Source: Achatina immaculata
Lineage: Eukaryota > Mollusca > Gastropoda > Stylommatophora > Achatinidae
Length of the DNA stretch: 64,000 bases
NCBI GenBank assembly: GCA_009760885.1
Contig: CM019708.1
Span: 14,486,531-14,550,530, forward strand
Direction of reading: 5' to 3'
A program made the translations under genes and the position numbers. Every line of letters starts with the position of its first letter. Within the stretch, counting starts at the first letter, position 1. The notes beneath the pieces are model-generated. The model did no database searches, was not told the DNA's origin, and worked only from the letters and a program-made list of their open reading frames with translations. This document shows, in pieces, positions 21,010 to 31,995 of the stretch.

Positions 21010-21790
21010 AGAAATTTCGGCATACTATCAACGATATCTTGCAGCCATCTTCGCCTTGGTCTTCCTCTCTTTCTTTTTCCCTTCATATACCCTTCCAAGA
21101 CAGTCTTCTCTAAATTCTCATAACGTTTAATGTGTCCAAAATATTAAAATTTTCTCTGTTTAACCCTCTTTATTATCCAGTCTTCTTCAGTGTTAAGTTC
21201 TTGTAGTATGGATATATTTTTCTTTTTTAAGTCCATGATATCTGAAGAACTCTTCTGTAGCATTTACATTCAAAGGCATTTATGTGTTTCTCAGCTGTTT
21301 TGTGAAGTGTCCAGATCTCACAGGCATATGTTGCTATGGGAAAGATGCATGCCCTTAAAAATCTTATTTTTGTACTTCTGTCTGTTCCTCTCCACAGCTT
21401 CTTTAGTTGTTTTACTTTCTGAAGAGCGATAGATGTCCTCCTTTTAATTTCCCTCATTGTATCTCCATTATTAGTTAGTAATGATCCAAAATATTAAAAA
21501 CTCCACCTCTTCGAATTTTTCCCCACTGATACATATTTCACTCGCCGAAGACAGGAAAAATTGGCGAACTACTTTGCGAGCCCTATGTGACGTCTAACGG
21601 CACGGGAAGGATATAAGGATATAAGATAAGATAAGATACATATTTCAGCTGCCTTATTTGTTTTGTTAGTTGTCATCAATTTAGTTTTCTTCGCATGAAG
21701 ATACAGAGTTTTTGCTATTCACTATTCTTACGAACTGACAAAATTAGTTTTACCATTCGTTTTCATATCAGTGTACTAGCCATGTAATAA
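21010..21790 (-). pseudogene. LINE family 1 RT C-terminal portion
   Basis: The minus strand encodes MREIKRRTSIALQKVKQLKK, then STKIRFLRACIFPIATYACE and INAFECKCYRRVLQISWT (21,227-21,457). GYMKGKRKRGRPRRRWLQDI follows near 21,040-21,100. A 94-bp family 2 fragment is nested at 21,541-21,634. Frameshifts and stops make it inactive. It abuts the last exon of the broken EF-hand gene. Confidence 0.8.
21541..21634 (+). mobile_element. very short RTE-like family 2 insertion, nested
   Basis: A 94-bp 3' end of family 2 on the plus strand (ACTTTGCGAGCCCTATGTGA, then a TATAAGATAAGATAA-type tail). It is flanked by a perfect 13-bp duplication GATACATATTTCA at 21,528-21,540 and 21,635-21,647. This shows target-primed insertion of an extremely truncated copy. 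Confidence 0.85.
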
Positions 21791-22348
21791 TATGGAGATA
21801 GATAGATTCTAAATTTACTCATTAAATTCCTTTCTGTCAACCTCATTATCTTTGTTTTTATCGGCAAGAACAAAGACTGCATCTATGTCAGCCTTGTTGA
21901 TTTCCTTATCTCCATCCCGGTCAAACAGACCATAAAGAGCAGCCTCGTTGCCTGTGTAAACATGTATATGAAGCTACTTACAACAATATGTAAATTTCGT
22001 GAATAATCAAGATTATAATTTATATAAGATGAGAAACTAATCCGACTCAAACTTGGAAACTTCTAGAGTAGTATCAGTGATACTGTTTATGACAGCTGAG
22101 TCACAATAGCCAGACTAGCGATGACGTGAGACAGCATGGAAGAAAGATGGCCCTATAGACCATCTTATAAGAGACATGAAGATTTTCTGCAACACCATCA
22201 TTATAAAAAAAAACTAGAAAAAAGATTGTTTTATGTACCATCTTTATGAAAGAGGCGAGAAAGATTTATTATTGTACCAACATGATAAAAGATAGTAGAT
22301 TTTTTTTAGTACCAACATGATAAAAGACGGTAGAAGGTTTTTTGTAGA

Positions 22349-22604
22349 ATAAAGATAGATAGTCCTATAGTAAATACCGTAGGGGAGGAAGCGTTAGAGA
22401 CCTCATTATGCTGGGCCATCAGTGTATGAGGTAGGGCGGTCAGTTCCTTTCCTCGCTGCCTTTCCTTCCCAGATTTTCTCTTGTACCCATTTTACGAGGC
22501 TGGGTCGACCTGGGAGGGGCCGTATTGGTCGGAAAAAAGTCCCGCTCATCTGGGGATTCGAACCCTGGACCATTCGGTTACTAGACGAGTACTAGCCGGT
22601 CCCC
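22349..22604 (-). mobile_element. tRNA-derived SINE, copy 2
   Basis: Same family as 5,014-5,295. On the minus strand it has a B-box GGTTCGAATCCCC and the shared body. The head has lost about 17 bases that contain the A box. It is flanked by a perfect TTTTTGTAGA duplication at 22,339-22,348 and 22,605-22,614. It lies in the last intron of the broken EF-hand gene and is absent from the corresponding site in copy B, so it inserted after the duplication. Confidence 0.88.
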
Positions 22605-23160
22605 TTTTTGTAGAGTACCAACATGATAAAAGACGGTAGAAGACTTTTTGTAGAGTACCAACATGACAGAAGAGTACCAACACGACAAGAGACTAAAGGA
22701 AGATTTTATGGTGTATTATAATAATGAAAGAGAGCCAGAACTCACAGATCCGGGTCAATCTTCATTAATCAGAATTTCTCATGTTTTAGTTCTTATCATT
22801 TTATCTAAACGTCAGATAAGTAGATGACTCTCTCAGTAAAAAAAAATATTATGAATAAAATAACCATATTAATTATTTCTTTCTCTCTGAACAATTGAAA
22901 TTTACACCTACAATACAAGCTCTTTCTTGACAGAACACTGTACGTGTATGTACTCTGCGTTTGTTGTGTAGTTTTAGGTTGATTCTTGTGGTAGGATAGT
23001 CAAAGGGACATAATAAACTCATAGTTTAGGACTGCAGGAATATAGTCCCTGGACTCCTTGTGATGTCAAATTTGCACCTGTTGACCTTAACTCGGGAGAC
23101 AACACGTGCAGCAGCGCTTTGTCAAAATATTAAAACTCCAGAGTAAAGGTAATTTGGTAC

Positions 23161-23185
23161 TAGAGAGAGAGAGAGAGAGAGAGAA
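23161..23185. repeat. (GA)n microsatellite
   Basis: Uninterrupted GA dinucleotide tract. Confidence 0.9.
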
Positions 23186-23394
23186 AAAGTTCACAGTGGC
23201 ACTAGTTTTGTAGCGAAATATAGGACGAAGGTTAAATTCTGGGTAATGAGAGTAGTGCGAGCTGAGTTCAGATACAAGTGTAGAAGCAGGGATATTGTGG
23301 GAGGCTTGTAGAGATATAAAACTGATTTTGGGAAGTGTAGGATAGGCCTGGTTCAGAGGTTAAAGTGTTTTTGTTCAGAGAAGTTTTGAAAGCT

Positions 23395-23512
23395 AGGTTT
23401 TGATCTATAGGTTTTAGTGGATAGGTTTTGATGGATAAGTTTTGATTGATAGGGTTTGATTGATAAGTTTTGATGGATGTGTTTTGATGGATAGGTTTTG
23501 GGTTAGGAAGAT
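23395..23512. repeat. short degenerate minisatellite
   Basis: Repeats of GATAGGTTTTGATGGATAAG with a period near 17-18 bp, about six units. Confidence 0.75.
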
Positions 23513-24669
23513 GCTTGTTTTCAGGATGTAGCTGTGATTTTTGTTTGTCCCTGTTAGGATAGCATCATAGCTTAGTTTTTTGTTAGATTATTGCAACGTA
23601 TCACTAGAGTTTTGTTGTCATTTTTCCAGTGAGGAATTTCAGTGTGTGTTGTGTTGAAGGAAGCTTACATCAGTATAAGATTCTAAGAATTATGAGTATG
23701 GATGATGAGCAGTTGTTTGCCTTTTCTTTCTGATTGTGATATCTGTCTAACAATAGTGAACAAGTTCTCCCTGGAAATTTTAGTTTTGTCTTTTTGTTTC
23801 CTGCCTTATGGCGTGATTGCTTTCCAATCGTCATACAAATAACCCTCATTTGCTCATATATAAATCTGTTATCGTTCTTTCTACAGCACTGACTCTGTAG
23901 TTGAGTCTGAGAGTCAGCCAAGTTACTGTTAATGTTCTACGCTGTCCTAGTGCCAGTGTCTTGCGAGCCTGGATGTTGTTGTTCGTTCCAAGTGTTTAAC
24001 AAGAACAAGAGAATAAAGATCTAAAACACGATCTATTGGCATTTCTACTATAAAGAAAAATAAACACTAGGCAACATTCTGTCAACATCAATATCAAAAA
24101 TATGATTTGATGCTACATTTTTTTTCTGTAGTAGCAGGAGTTTTCTTGATAGTAGCACTTCTTGTTGGCTATAGAGTCTCAGTGCTGGAATGTACCTGTG
24201 GCATTCTTTTAGTGGTTCACACGGTTCTGTTAAAGTGGTACCTTGAACCACAGTCGGCTTACTGCTAAATTCTGTTGAATTTCTTAAAGTGTAAATGTTT
24301 GTAAAGTGTATGGAAAACTAATTTAAACTTTAAAATTGTTTTAAATACCACGATAAAATTCTTCTTAGATTTCTCTTGTAAAATAGAACATTAACAACAT
24401 GGTAAAGATGCAAGAATACCGCTTAAGAAATATTAAACACTACTGGTATTACTACGCATTACGGGTTTAGATGAAGTATTAAACGTTATATGTATATATC
24501 TGAGCATACCTGTAAAAGCTGGGTCAACTTTGTCGACTGACACTGTGAATTCTGCGATGCTGATTTCTCCATCTTTATTAATGTCATAAGTCTGGCCAAA
24601 GGAAAGTTTAGTTTAGACATGGGGATACAAGACACTTATTGTTTCATAACGCAATGTTTAAACAGAATT

Positions 24670-24865
24670 ACAGACGGATAAATAGATAGACAGGCAACAG
24701 ACAGGCAGAAAGACAGACAAGCAGATAGATAGATGGGCAGAAAGACAGACAGACTGATGGACAGACAGACAGACAGACAGACGGATGGATGGATGGATGG
24801 ATGGATGGATGGATGGATGGATGGATGGATGGATGGATGGATGGAGGACGAACGGACAGACAAGA
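24670..24865. repeat. tetranucleotide tract replacing an exon
   Basis: (GATA)/(GACA)n passing into a (GATG)n run at about 24,783-24,845. It sits where copy B has the first coding exon of the EF-hand gene (56,866-57,009) plus an adjoining (GATA)n tract. The Ser-Ile-His-Pro open frames on the minus strand are this repeat translated. Confidence 0.9.
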
Positions 24866-25552
24866 CGAACATGGTACTAAGATAACGGGGAGATAGAGAA
24901 ATATACATTTGATTTTATAACAGGCAAATATTACCGTCTGCTTTGAACTTATATAGTAAAAGTTAAAAGAAACAAATAATAATTTTATTACTCTGTTCAT
25001 GAACGAGTTTTTTAAAACCTACATTTTCTATTATAGCATGGCACACTGACAGTTGTGGTCTAGTATGACTAGGGTGCCTAATCAATCAGTTAGATATCTT
25101 TTTATTTTCAGTTTTAGTACACAAAGATACAAGTGTCAAGTAACCTGGATTAACAGGTGCGAACTGAGTGGAACCCATTCTCTTCTCTTCGAGAGGCAGT
25201 TCTCTGAGAACTGGGGCACAACGTCTATACAAACACAACTGAAATACATTGTTTAGTAATGTTCTATGTTTTTCATTAATTTTTAATAGAAAACAAAACT
25301 TGGACAGAGATATGTTCCAGGAAATGGAGTAGAACAAAGATGCTGAAAATGTAAAGCTTCTCAAGTAGATCCACCGCGACTGAAACTTTACAATCTTCAA
25401 ACTATACAATCTTCAAACTAGTTTTCTATGACGATGTAATGGCCTGTTAGCACGCAGAACCGCGGAAACTAAAGATGTAGGTTACTTCCTGGTTATGTTT
25501 CATCAGTTTTGACGTGTGAGTCTAAATCTCACGAGAATGTGACGATACAACT

Positions 25553-25800
25553 TACACGTGATAATGTCATTTGCTCGATACAATAAACGAGTGATAATGT
25601 CATTTGCTAGATACAACATACAAGTGATAATGTCATTTACTCGATACAACATACAAGTGATAATGTCATCTGCTAGATACAACATGCAAGTGATAATGTC
25701 ACCTGCTAGATACACCATACAAGTGGTAATGTCATCTGCTAGATACAACATACAAGTGGTGTCATCTGCTAGATACAACATACAAGTGATAATTTCATTT
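25553..25800. repeat. 33-bp minisatellite (copy A)
   Basis: About seven to eight units of GATAATGTCATTTGCTAGAT plus ACAACATACAAGT. The same array is at 57,550-57,790 in copy B, so it predates the duplication. The unit is a multiple of three, which leaves both strands open; no gene is implied. Confidence 0.88.
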
Positions 25801-26589
25801 GCCTGGACATTAGTTAACAGGCTTCTAGAGAGAAATTATTTCTTCTTGAGCAAGGGAGAAAACTAGTTATTCACCGTTACAGAGTAATGACTGTTACAAT
25901 TTTGTAAAAATAGTTCTCTGTTTACTGTATCAAAATTACTAGTTCCTAAATTACTGAGAATATAGAGTTAGTTCATTTAGCTGGATTATTTAGTTCTTCT
26001 TCCCCCCCCCCCCCCAAAAAAAAACAACTCAGGACAGAGAGTTCGAAGTTCTTCATCTGCTGATGTTTTATTTGAGTTACTTCATGTAAAGGTAACAATG
26101 TCTTCAGGACCTAAGATTTCACTTACAAATGCTAGACGATATAATCAAGACATCAACTTTACAGAAAAACCTTTCCGTGCTGGGATCTCACGACAGATAA
26201 CTAGAAACTATAAAGTGATACCTTTTATAACAAAAATTTCTGATATAGAAAAAATATGCGAGGATCGTGTGTAGGAATCTGTGTCCACAATCCAGCCCTA
26301 ACTGGAATATTTTCCACATCACCTCACCATCGTTTCACGACTGAGTAAAATAATTTATCCTGTTCTTTTTAACCATTGCCTGGAGTATAATAAAACAATT
26401 TTAATAACATTTTGGAAAAGTGAGTGGTAAACATAAATAAAGGATATATTTTTGTGTAAGTTTCAGATAATACTCACACTACGAAGCAATGAAAGTGCAA
26501 TGAACTGAAACATAACTGGGATGTAAATGAACTAAATTATCAATCAGTCAGTGCTGCACTAAAAAAAAAGCTCATGCACAAAAATATAC

Positions 26590-28235
26590 TTTAATGAAAT
26601 AGGGAAAAAGTAGAAACTGCTTTATTACTTAAAGAGTACAAAGTTGTGACGTTTCGGCCTGAGCTGACAGAATGAAGAAATAGAGAGATGAGATAAAATA
26701 TAAATTCACATGAATGCTACGTAAAATAAAATGAAATAAATGAATAGAACACTTAGCTGTAACTTGTAAGATGCTGTGGCATGTCCAGTAATGTATATGG
26801 TGGAGTGTAGAGAATATTTAAATGGAGACTTGTGATGAGTGATAGGTGGGTCGTAACTTAGGGTGGTGGGTGGGAAAACCGTGATGGGGAAAAGATGAAA
26901 TATGTGATTATAGTTAGGGGTAGAAGGACTGTAATGTGATGCTGTGATGAGGTTTTGAACAATGTGTAACAAGTGAGAAGGGAGTGGAACTTAGTGGAGA
27001 GGATTGTGATTGTGGAAGAGGAGAATATTAGGTGTAGCCAAATAACGAGTTCAAACCATGTGGTTCCAGCGTCCCATATTGCTGAATGTAGCGGTTCTCA
27101 AGCGATAGGCGGCTTGTGTCATCTGCGTGACATTGTTTGATGACTGTTATCAGAAAATCAGACTTTGTTTGGGGTCAGTGAAATGATCCAGGGCTGGTTT
27201 CGAAGCATGCTGGGTGATATCATGCAGATTTTTCTGTATGCGGTCCCCTAATCTTAGGCCAGTTTCATCAATATAAGTTATCCTGCATCTTTTGCACACA
27301 ATGACATACATCACATTCCGGGACTTGCATGTGAATCCTTCATGGAGATTGAGGATAGTTTTTGGAAAGGTGATCGTTTTCACTTCCCAGACCACAGGGG
27401 AGGTAACACAGCGAGGGCGGTTACATTTTCTGATGCCAACACATACAAAGTTCCGCTTCAGGTGGCTATGGACAAGGATGTTCTTAAGATTTAGTTCACG
27501 TTTGTTTGCTAACAGAGTCAGATCAGAGAAAATGTTGCCAGTGTCAGGGTCCAGTTGGATTAGTGGCAGATGGTGATAAAGAATTTTCTCAACCATCTGA
27601 CCTTGTTAGTGAAAAGGAAGGAGTAATTTAACTCTGTCAGATGGGGTAACAGATTTTTTCTGAACGCTTCTTTGCGGCTCACTAGTTGGATACGGTTGAA
27701 TGCTTTCCGAAGGACATTTTCTTTGTAGTTGCGATGACGGAAAAATTATAATAATTTGTTGGGCTGATCTATAAAGTATAAGTTATCCTGACATAGGCGG
27801 CGAAGACGGAGGAGTTGGGAGTATGGGATGTAGTTCTTACAGACTTGGGGATAAGAGGAGGTGTAAAGTATATATGTGTGGCTGTCGGTGGGCTTGTAAA
27901 ATACAGAGGTGACAAGCCTGTCCGTGATAATAGATATGGTGATGTCTAAAAAGTTGACAGACTTGTGATGAATTTCATAAATTATTTTGATGTTCTTATT
28001 AAGAGAGTTAACGAATGCAGTAAAAATTATTGTAGGTCGCCCTGTGGTATACTGATGACTCTAATTTATTCATCGATGTACCTTTTATAGAATTCTGGAA
28101 GTAGGTTTTCAATAATTTCATTTCCAGAAAGCCCATAAATAAGCATGCATAACTGGGACTCAATGATTTAATCAAACTATTCTCCGTTGAACCCAAAGGT
28201 TTAGTACTAGCTGTTTATGAGAAATATACAGTAGC
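26590..28235 (-). pseudogene. Penelope-like element (RT plus GIY-YIG endonuclease), decayed
   Basis: The minus strand encodes an RT end: SYACLFMGFLE (about 28,125-28,160), then a YIDE-stop where the family has YxDD (about 28,070). FLDITISI and FYKPTDSHTYILYTSSYPQV follow (about 27,850-27,950). Next comes a GIY-YIG-type domain (27,150-27,596) with CNRPRC, CKSRNVMYVIVCKRC, TYIDETGLRLGDR. This order of RT and C-terminal GIY-YIG is characteristic of Penelope-like elements. The second motif reads YID where YIG/YVG is expected, and stops split the frame, so it is inactive. The 3' region at 26,600-26,730 resembles 6,541-6,710. It is absent from copy B. Confidence 0.8.
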
Positions 28236-28244
28236 CTTTAAAGA

Positions 28245-28320
28245 GTATAGTTAAGGCACCTTTTGGGAGTATAGTTGAGGCACTTTCTGAGAGTATACTT
28301 GAGGCACCTTCTGGCTATAT
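28245..28320. repeat. short 24-bp repeat (copy A)
   Basis: Three to four units of GAGGCACCTTCTGAGAGTATA-like sequence. The homologous array in copy B (58,578-58,965) has about 16 units. Confidence 0.85.
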
Positions 28321-28339
28321 AAACGCCTAAAGTTATACT

Positions 28340-28370
28340 TACGTGAAGTCTGGAGGTTTCGATTACTTTG
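28340..28370 (-). other. 5' UTR exon relic (copy A)
   Basis: Homologous to the exon ending at 59,003 in copy B. The donor GTAAGT is retained, but the last exonic base is C rather than G (CTTCAC/GTAAGT). Upstream the similarity to copy B stops, and no TATA-like word is present at the matching position. Confidence 0.5.
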
Positions 28371-28829
28371 AAACTGATGAAAGTGTTCACAATATTTTGT
28401 CAGTGGATAGCCCTCTGGGAATAACTGTGTTAAGACCACACTTATCTTAGCATAGTCTTTGTGAAACAGGGAACATCAGATCTGATTGCTTAAAAAACTC
28501 TGACCTACTACTGTAGCCCAGAAACCTGTAGCAACCAACACTGTCTGCTATTGTTATAAAATATAATGTCACCCTCTTATAGGGCAGAAGTTTTAGGGAA
28601 CAGAAAACTTTCTGTAAAAGAAAGAAAGAATATAGAACTGAGAAATCTGCTAGTAGCCTCTTGTTTATTATAGGAGTGTCAGATAACTCAGACAAAATGC
28701 TATGTACGCTAAGAGAACCCACTTGCCTGTGGAAAAAAAAGACAAGCACAAATATCCCTCCTAGGATAGAAGGCCCCCTTCCTAAGATAGAAGGCCCTTG
28801 AGCTTTTGACATTGCACACCTGTCAGTAG
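28371..28829. other. unannotated region upstream of the Nimb-like element
   Basis: A 168-codon minus-strand open frame (28,447-28,953) crosses this stretch, but it shows no domain and overlaps LINE sequence at its start. I do not support it as a gene. Confidence 0.4.
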
Positions 28830-30429
28830 GTGGAGCTGAGATCTTGGCCTGGGGCTGCATTGGGCTGTTCGGGATGGTGGATGGATGGGGACACAGATCA
28901 CCTGCGGGGATGGGGAAAGTCTGATGGAAATCAACGAGTCCATGATGTGACAAGCCTATGGGTCTCTACAACAATGGCTATCAGAATGAGACAAACAAAG
29001 CAGCCACCAGACTATAGGTGGCGGGGAATGGACATCGTTGAAGCACCATCAGATCCCTCATCCCAAAGTCAGAGTGTCTCTGTGAAACTGTCTCAAAGCC
29101 GTCGAGCAGGCCAGTGTTGCACTCGGGGCCTGATCTCAGCTTCTCACTGGAAAGGCCTCGTGGGTATGAAAGAAAGACATAGGACAAAAACCCCAATACG
29201 AAAATGTCAGAAACAAAAAGAAAACCATGCGAGACCGGACGTCGCCTGGTAGAAGGTCCGCGCCAGGTGGTTCGCCCCCAGACTACCTTGAGTGAAAAAT
29301 CAGCTCCGGGGGGGGGGGGGGCACACTAAACATAAACATTTCTGGACTTAGGCCAAAAGCCTCAGAAATAAGCAGACAGCTGAAAAAAGTCAACATACAT
29401 ATTATGATCATACAAGAAACCATTCTATATGGAAAAGATCACTCAGTGCCTGGATATATAGCAGTATTCGTGTAACAATGATAGTAAGGGCATTATTATA
29501 GGTTTTTCCTTTTCAATTTTCTCCTGTTGAGATCCTTCGAGAAGGTCACGTGGGCTGCAAAACCCGTGACAGGAAATTGTAGGGGCAATGCTGAGTCCGT
29601 GGAGTTTTAGTCTTGGTTTGAACGTGTAACTGTGTGGACGTGTTTTGTCGAGCTGTGTGATGTCTTCGTGGAACAGATGAACATTTTAGTTGTACGTATG
29701 AATGGACTGGCCACATGGCAGGGATAACCAGCCGGCAGTCGAATTTAATGTTATTTTCATCAGCATTATCATCATTCCATCAATAAATGTTCCAAGTCAC
29801 CGTTACCCAGGATTTACTTGAGTATCTGTACCAGTTGTCGTCAGCGTGAGGTTTTGAACGAGCCTGGATGAGAAGTATGTCTGGAACAGCGTTTAACTAA
29901 TCCAGCAGATGAGAGTGAGAGCTGGAATTATGTGTGTAACTAGTCCAGTAACCTCAACTCTCGAAGAGCAAGATGGAAGTCGACCTTGATATTCACGTGC
30001 GTAACGTGAATCAGCACAACTTATGTCGACACGGCCCAGCTAACGAGTGTCATATACACAGCAAAGTCTGTGTCACCAAAAGATTACCCTGTTATTTCAC
30101 AGATGTCCACAGCACAAAATCTATTATAGATACATCATGTACAAATGTGAATGTGGTAAATGCAGGGGTGTTGCCACACTCTTGAGAAATTACATCCAAG
30201 GAGAAGTTAAAAACAGAAAGTGCAAAGAGAATGATATCCAAGAAATAACAGTATGGCATGATGGACTGCGGTACACTATGTATAATGTTTATTGTCCCCC
30301 AAATTCTAAAAGTCAAATCAACATACACAACACAGACATGCAGAAAACTATCATTGCAGGAGATTTTAATGCACATCTACCATCATTAGGATACAAAGAC
30401 CGAAACCCTAAGGGAAACATTGAAGATAC

Positions 30430-30696
30430 ATCATCATCATCATCATCATCAGGTTCCGTGTCGACTGGCGTTGGCTATTATGCTTCTCCACAGTACACGA
30501 TCCTTCATGCAGGCCATCAGTTCAGTTGGTGATCTCCTCTCATACCATCCCGTCAGACTGTCCAGTATCATTTCTCTTGGTCTTCCTCTGGATCTTCTTC
30601 CTTCTATTTTTCCTGTTGTTATAATATTTTCAATGCCCCCTCTTCTCATTGCATGTCCTATGAAAGTACATTGTCTCTATCTTATTTTTTGACAAG
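30430..30696 (-). mobile_element. LINE family 4 C-terminal tail, nested
   Basis: Minus-strand reading GKIEGRRSRGRPREMILDSL, then DRVLWRSIIANASRHGT-stop, followed by a (GAT)n tail seen as (ATC)n at 30,430-30,450. It is inserted into the endonuclease of the Nimb-like element. A relative lies at 34,439-34,945. Confidence 0.8.
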
Positions 30697-31011
30697 ATTT
30701 TTTGTCTCTCCAACTCTTCTCATACATTCTTAATTAGTTATTTTTGCTGTCCAGGTGATTCGCAACATTCTTCTAATAAACTACATTTCTACTTATGCAA
30801 CACCAACAACATGATAATATTGCAAGACTCCTTCTTCTCACCAATACTGCTCCACAGAGCCACTGGATGCACATACAGACCTGACCTCACCATTGTCTCA
30901 GCAGACATCCACAACGATTGTACTCTCAGAGTACTTGATGACGTAGGAAGTGACGATCGCCCCATACTTCTACATATTTCTCACATATGAAACCAAAGAC
31001 CACACAAACTC
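30697..31011. repeat. inverted duplication, left arm
   Basis: 315 bp whose reverse complement reappears at 31,682-31,995. By eye the arms differ by a single base insertion: CGATTGTACTCTC here against CGATTGACTCTC in the other arm's complement. The arm carries the end of the LINE endonuclease domain. Confidence 0.92.
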
Positions 31012-31681
31012 TCTCGCTGGAATTATAGAAAACCAGACTGGGAAAAATTCAGAACACAAACAGACGAAAACCTATCAAAATTAAATGACAACACAAGCAT
31101 TGACACACTCTACACCAACATAATCCAAGCCATACTTGAAGTAGGCTGCAAAATAATCCCCCAATGATGCAGAAAGAAATATAGCCCCTTCTGGACAAAA
31201 TCTCTGGAAGACTTAGTAAAAAAAAGAAGAAGAGAAGCCAGGAAGAATGCAGAGAAAAACCCTACTCCAGAAAACAGAATAAACTAAATAGCTAAAGTAA
31301 GACTCGAAACTAAAAAAGCACAGAAAGAGAAGTTATTAAGAACATGCAGCAATCTCAACCTCAGAACTGAAGGAAAGAAGGCTTGGAAACTCTTACATAA
31401 CGTGTCTGGAAAAACTAACTAACCTTAAGCCAATGCGAATCTCTGGTCGAGTCCTCTCAAGTGACTCAGACAAAGCCAGTACTTTTAACAATTTTTTTCT
31501 GCCACCAACAAATCCTCCAACAGGAAAGTACTTGACAGGGCACTGGGAAAAGTTCTGAAAAGTAAAGAGAAATCTAGCTTGGCAAACACTCCACTTTCTG
31601 AGGAAAACTTCACCATCCGTGAACTCCAGAGTGCTATGAGTAAACTACAGCTAAGAAAAGCACCAGGACCAGACAAATTTT

Positions 31682-31995
31682 GAGTTTGTGTGGTCTTTGG
31701 TTTCATATGTGAGAAATATGTAGAAGTATGGGGCGATCGTCACTTCCTACGTCATCAAGTACTCTGAGAGTCAATCGTTGTGGATGTCTGCTGAGACAAT
31801 GGTGAGGTCAGGTCTGTATGTGCATCCAGTGGCTCTGTGGAGCAGTATTGGTGAGAAGAAGGAGTCTTGCAATATTATCATGTTGTTGGTGTTGCATAAG
31901 TAGAAATGTAGTTTATTAGAAGAATGTTGCGAATCACCTGGACAGCAAAAATAACTAATTAAGAATGTATGAGAAGAGTTGGAGAGACAAAAAAT
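31682..31995. repeat. inverted duplication, right arm
   Basis: Near-perfect reverse complement of 30,697-31,011, with a 670-bp loop between. It breaks the RT entry of the Nimb-like element: the plus strand reads KAPGPDKF up to 31,680 and resumes with INKTWQSGV at about 31,995. About 20 residues of the normal RT sequence are lost or displaced. Confidence 0.92.

Larger units (their letters stand above)
21815..24872 (-). pseudogene. broken EF-hand gene (copy A), first coding exon lost
   Basis: Exon 3 (21,815-21,951) encodes EF loops [12 protein letters not shown] and DKNKDNEVDRKE and ends EFNE-stop. Exon 2 (24,510-24,591) encodes loop DINKDGEISIAE. Both have consensus AG/GT borders and join in frame across a split Gly codon, just as in copy B. 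The expected first coding exon keeps its acceptor (TTATCTTAG) and ATG at 24,872, but after about three to four codons it runs into (ATCC)n and related tetranucleotides. The signal peptide and EF-hand 1 seen in copy B are therefore missing, as is an exon 1 splice donor. A transcript could still arise from the remaining exons but would lack secretion. I call it a pseudogene with good confidence. Confidence 0.8.
21811..28370. repeat. segmental duplication copy A, left part
   Basis: Collinear with 54,681-59,046 in the same orientation. Shared segments include the EF-hand exons and introns, CTGAGTCACAATAGCCAGAC (22,09x/54,96x), the 33-bp array, the AATGTCTTCAGGACCTAAGA block (26,096/58,080) and the UTR-exon block (28,331-28,365). 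The copy is interrupted here by a SINE (22,349-22,604) and a Penelope-like element (about 26,590-28,235). It resumes at 34,945-35,790 after a block of LINEs. Confidence 0.85.

Noticed and set aside
24636..25000. Ser-Ile-His-Pro repetitive frames on the minus strand
   Set aside because: Translation of (ATCC)n/(ATCT)n tracts. The only meaningful part is the relic ATG at 24,872.
28447..28953. 168-codon minus-strand open frame
   Set aside because: No recognised domain, and its start overlaps the opposite strand of the Nimb-like LINE leader. Probably chance.
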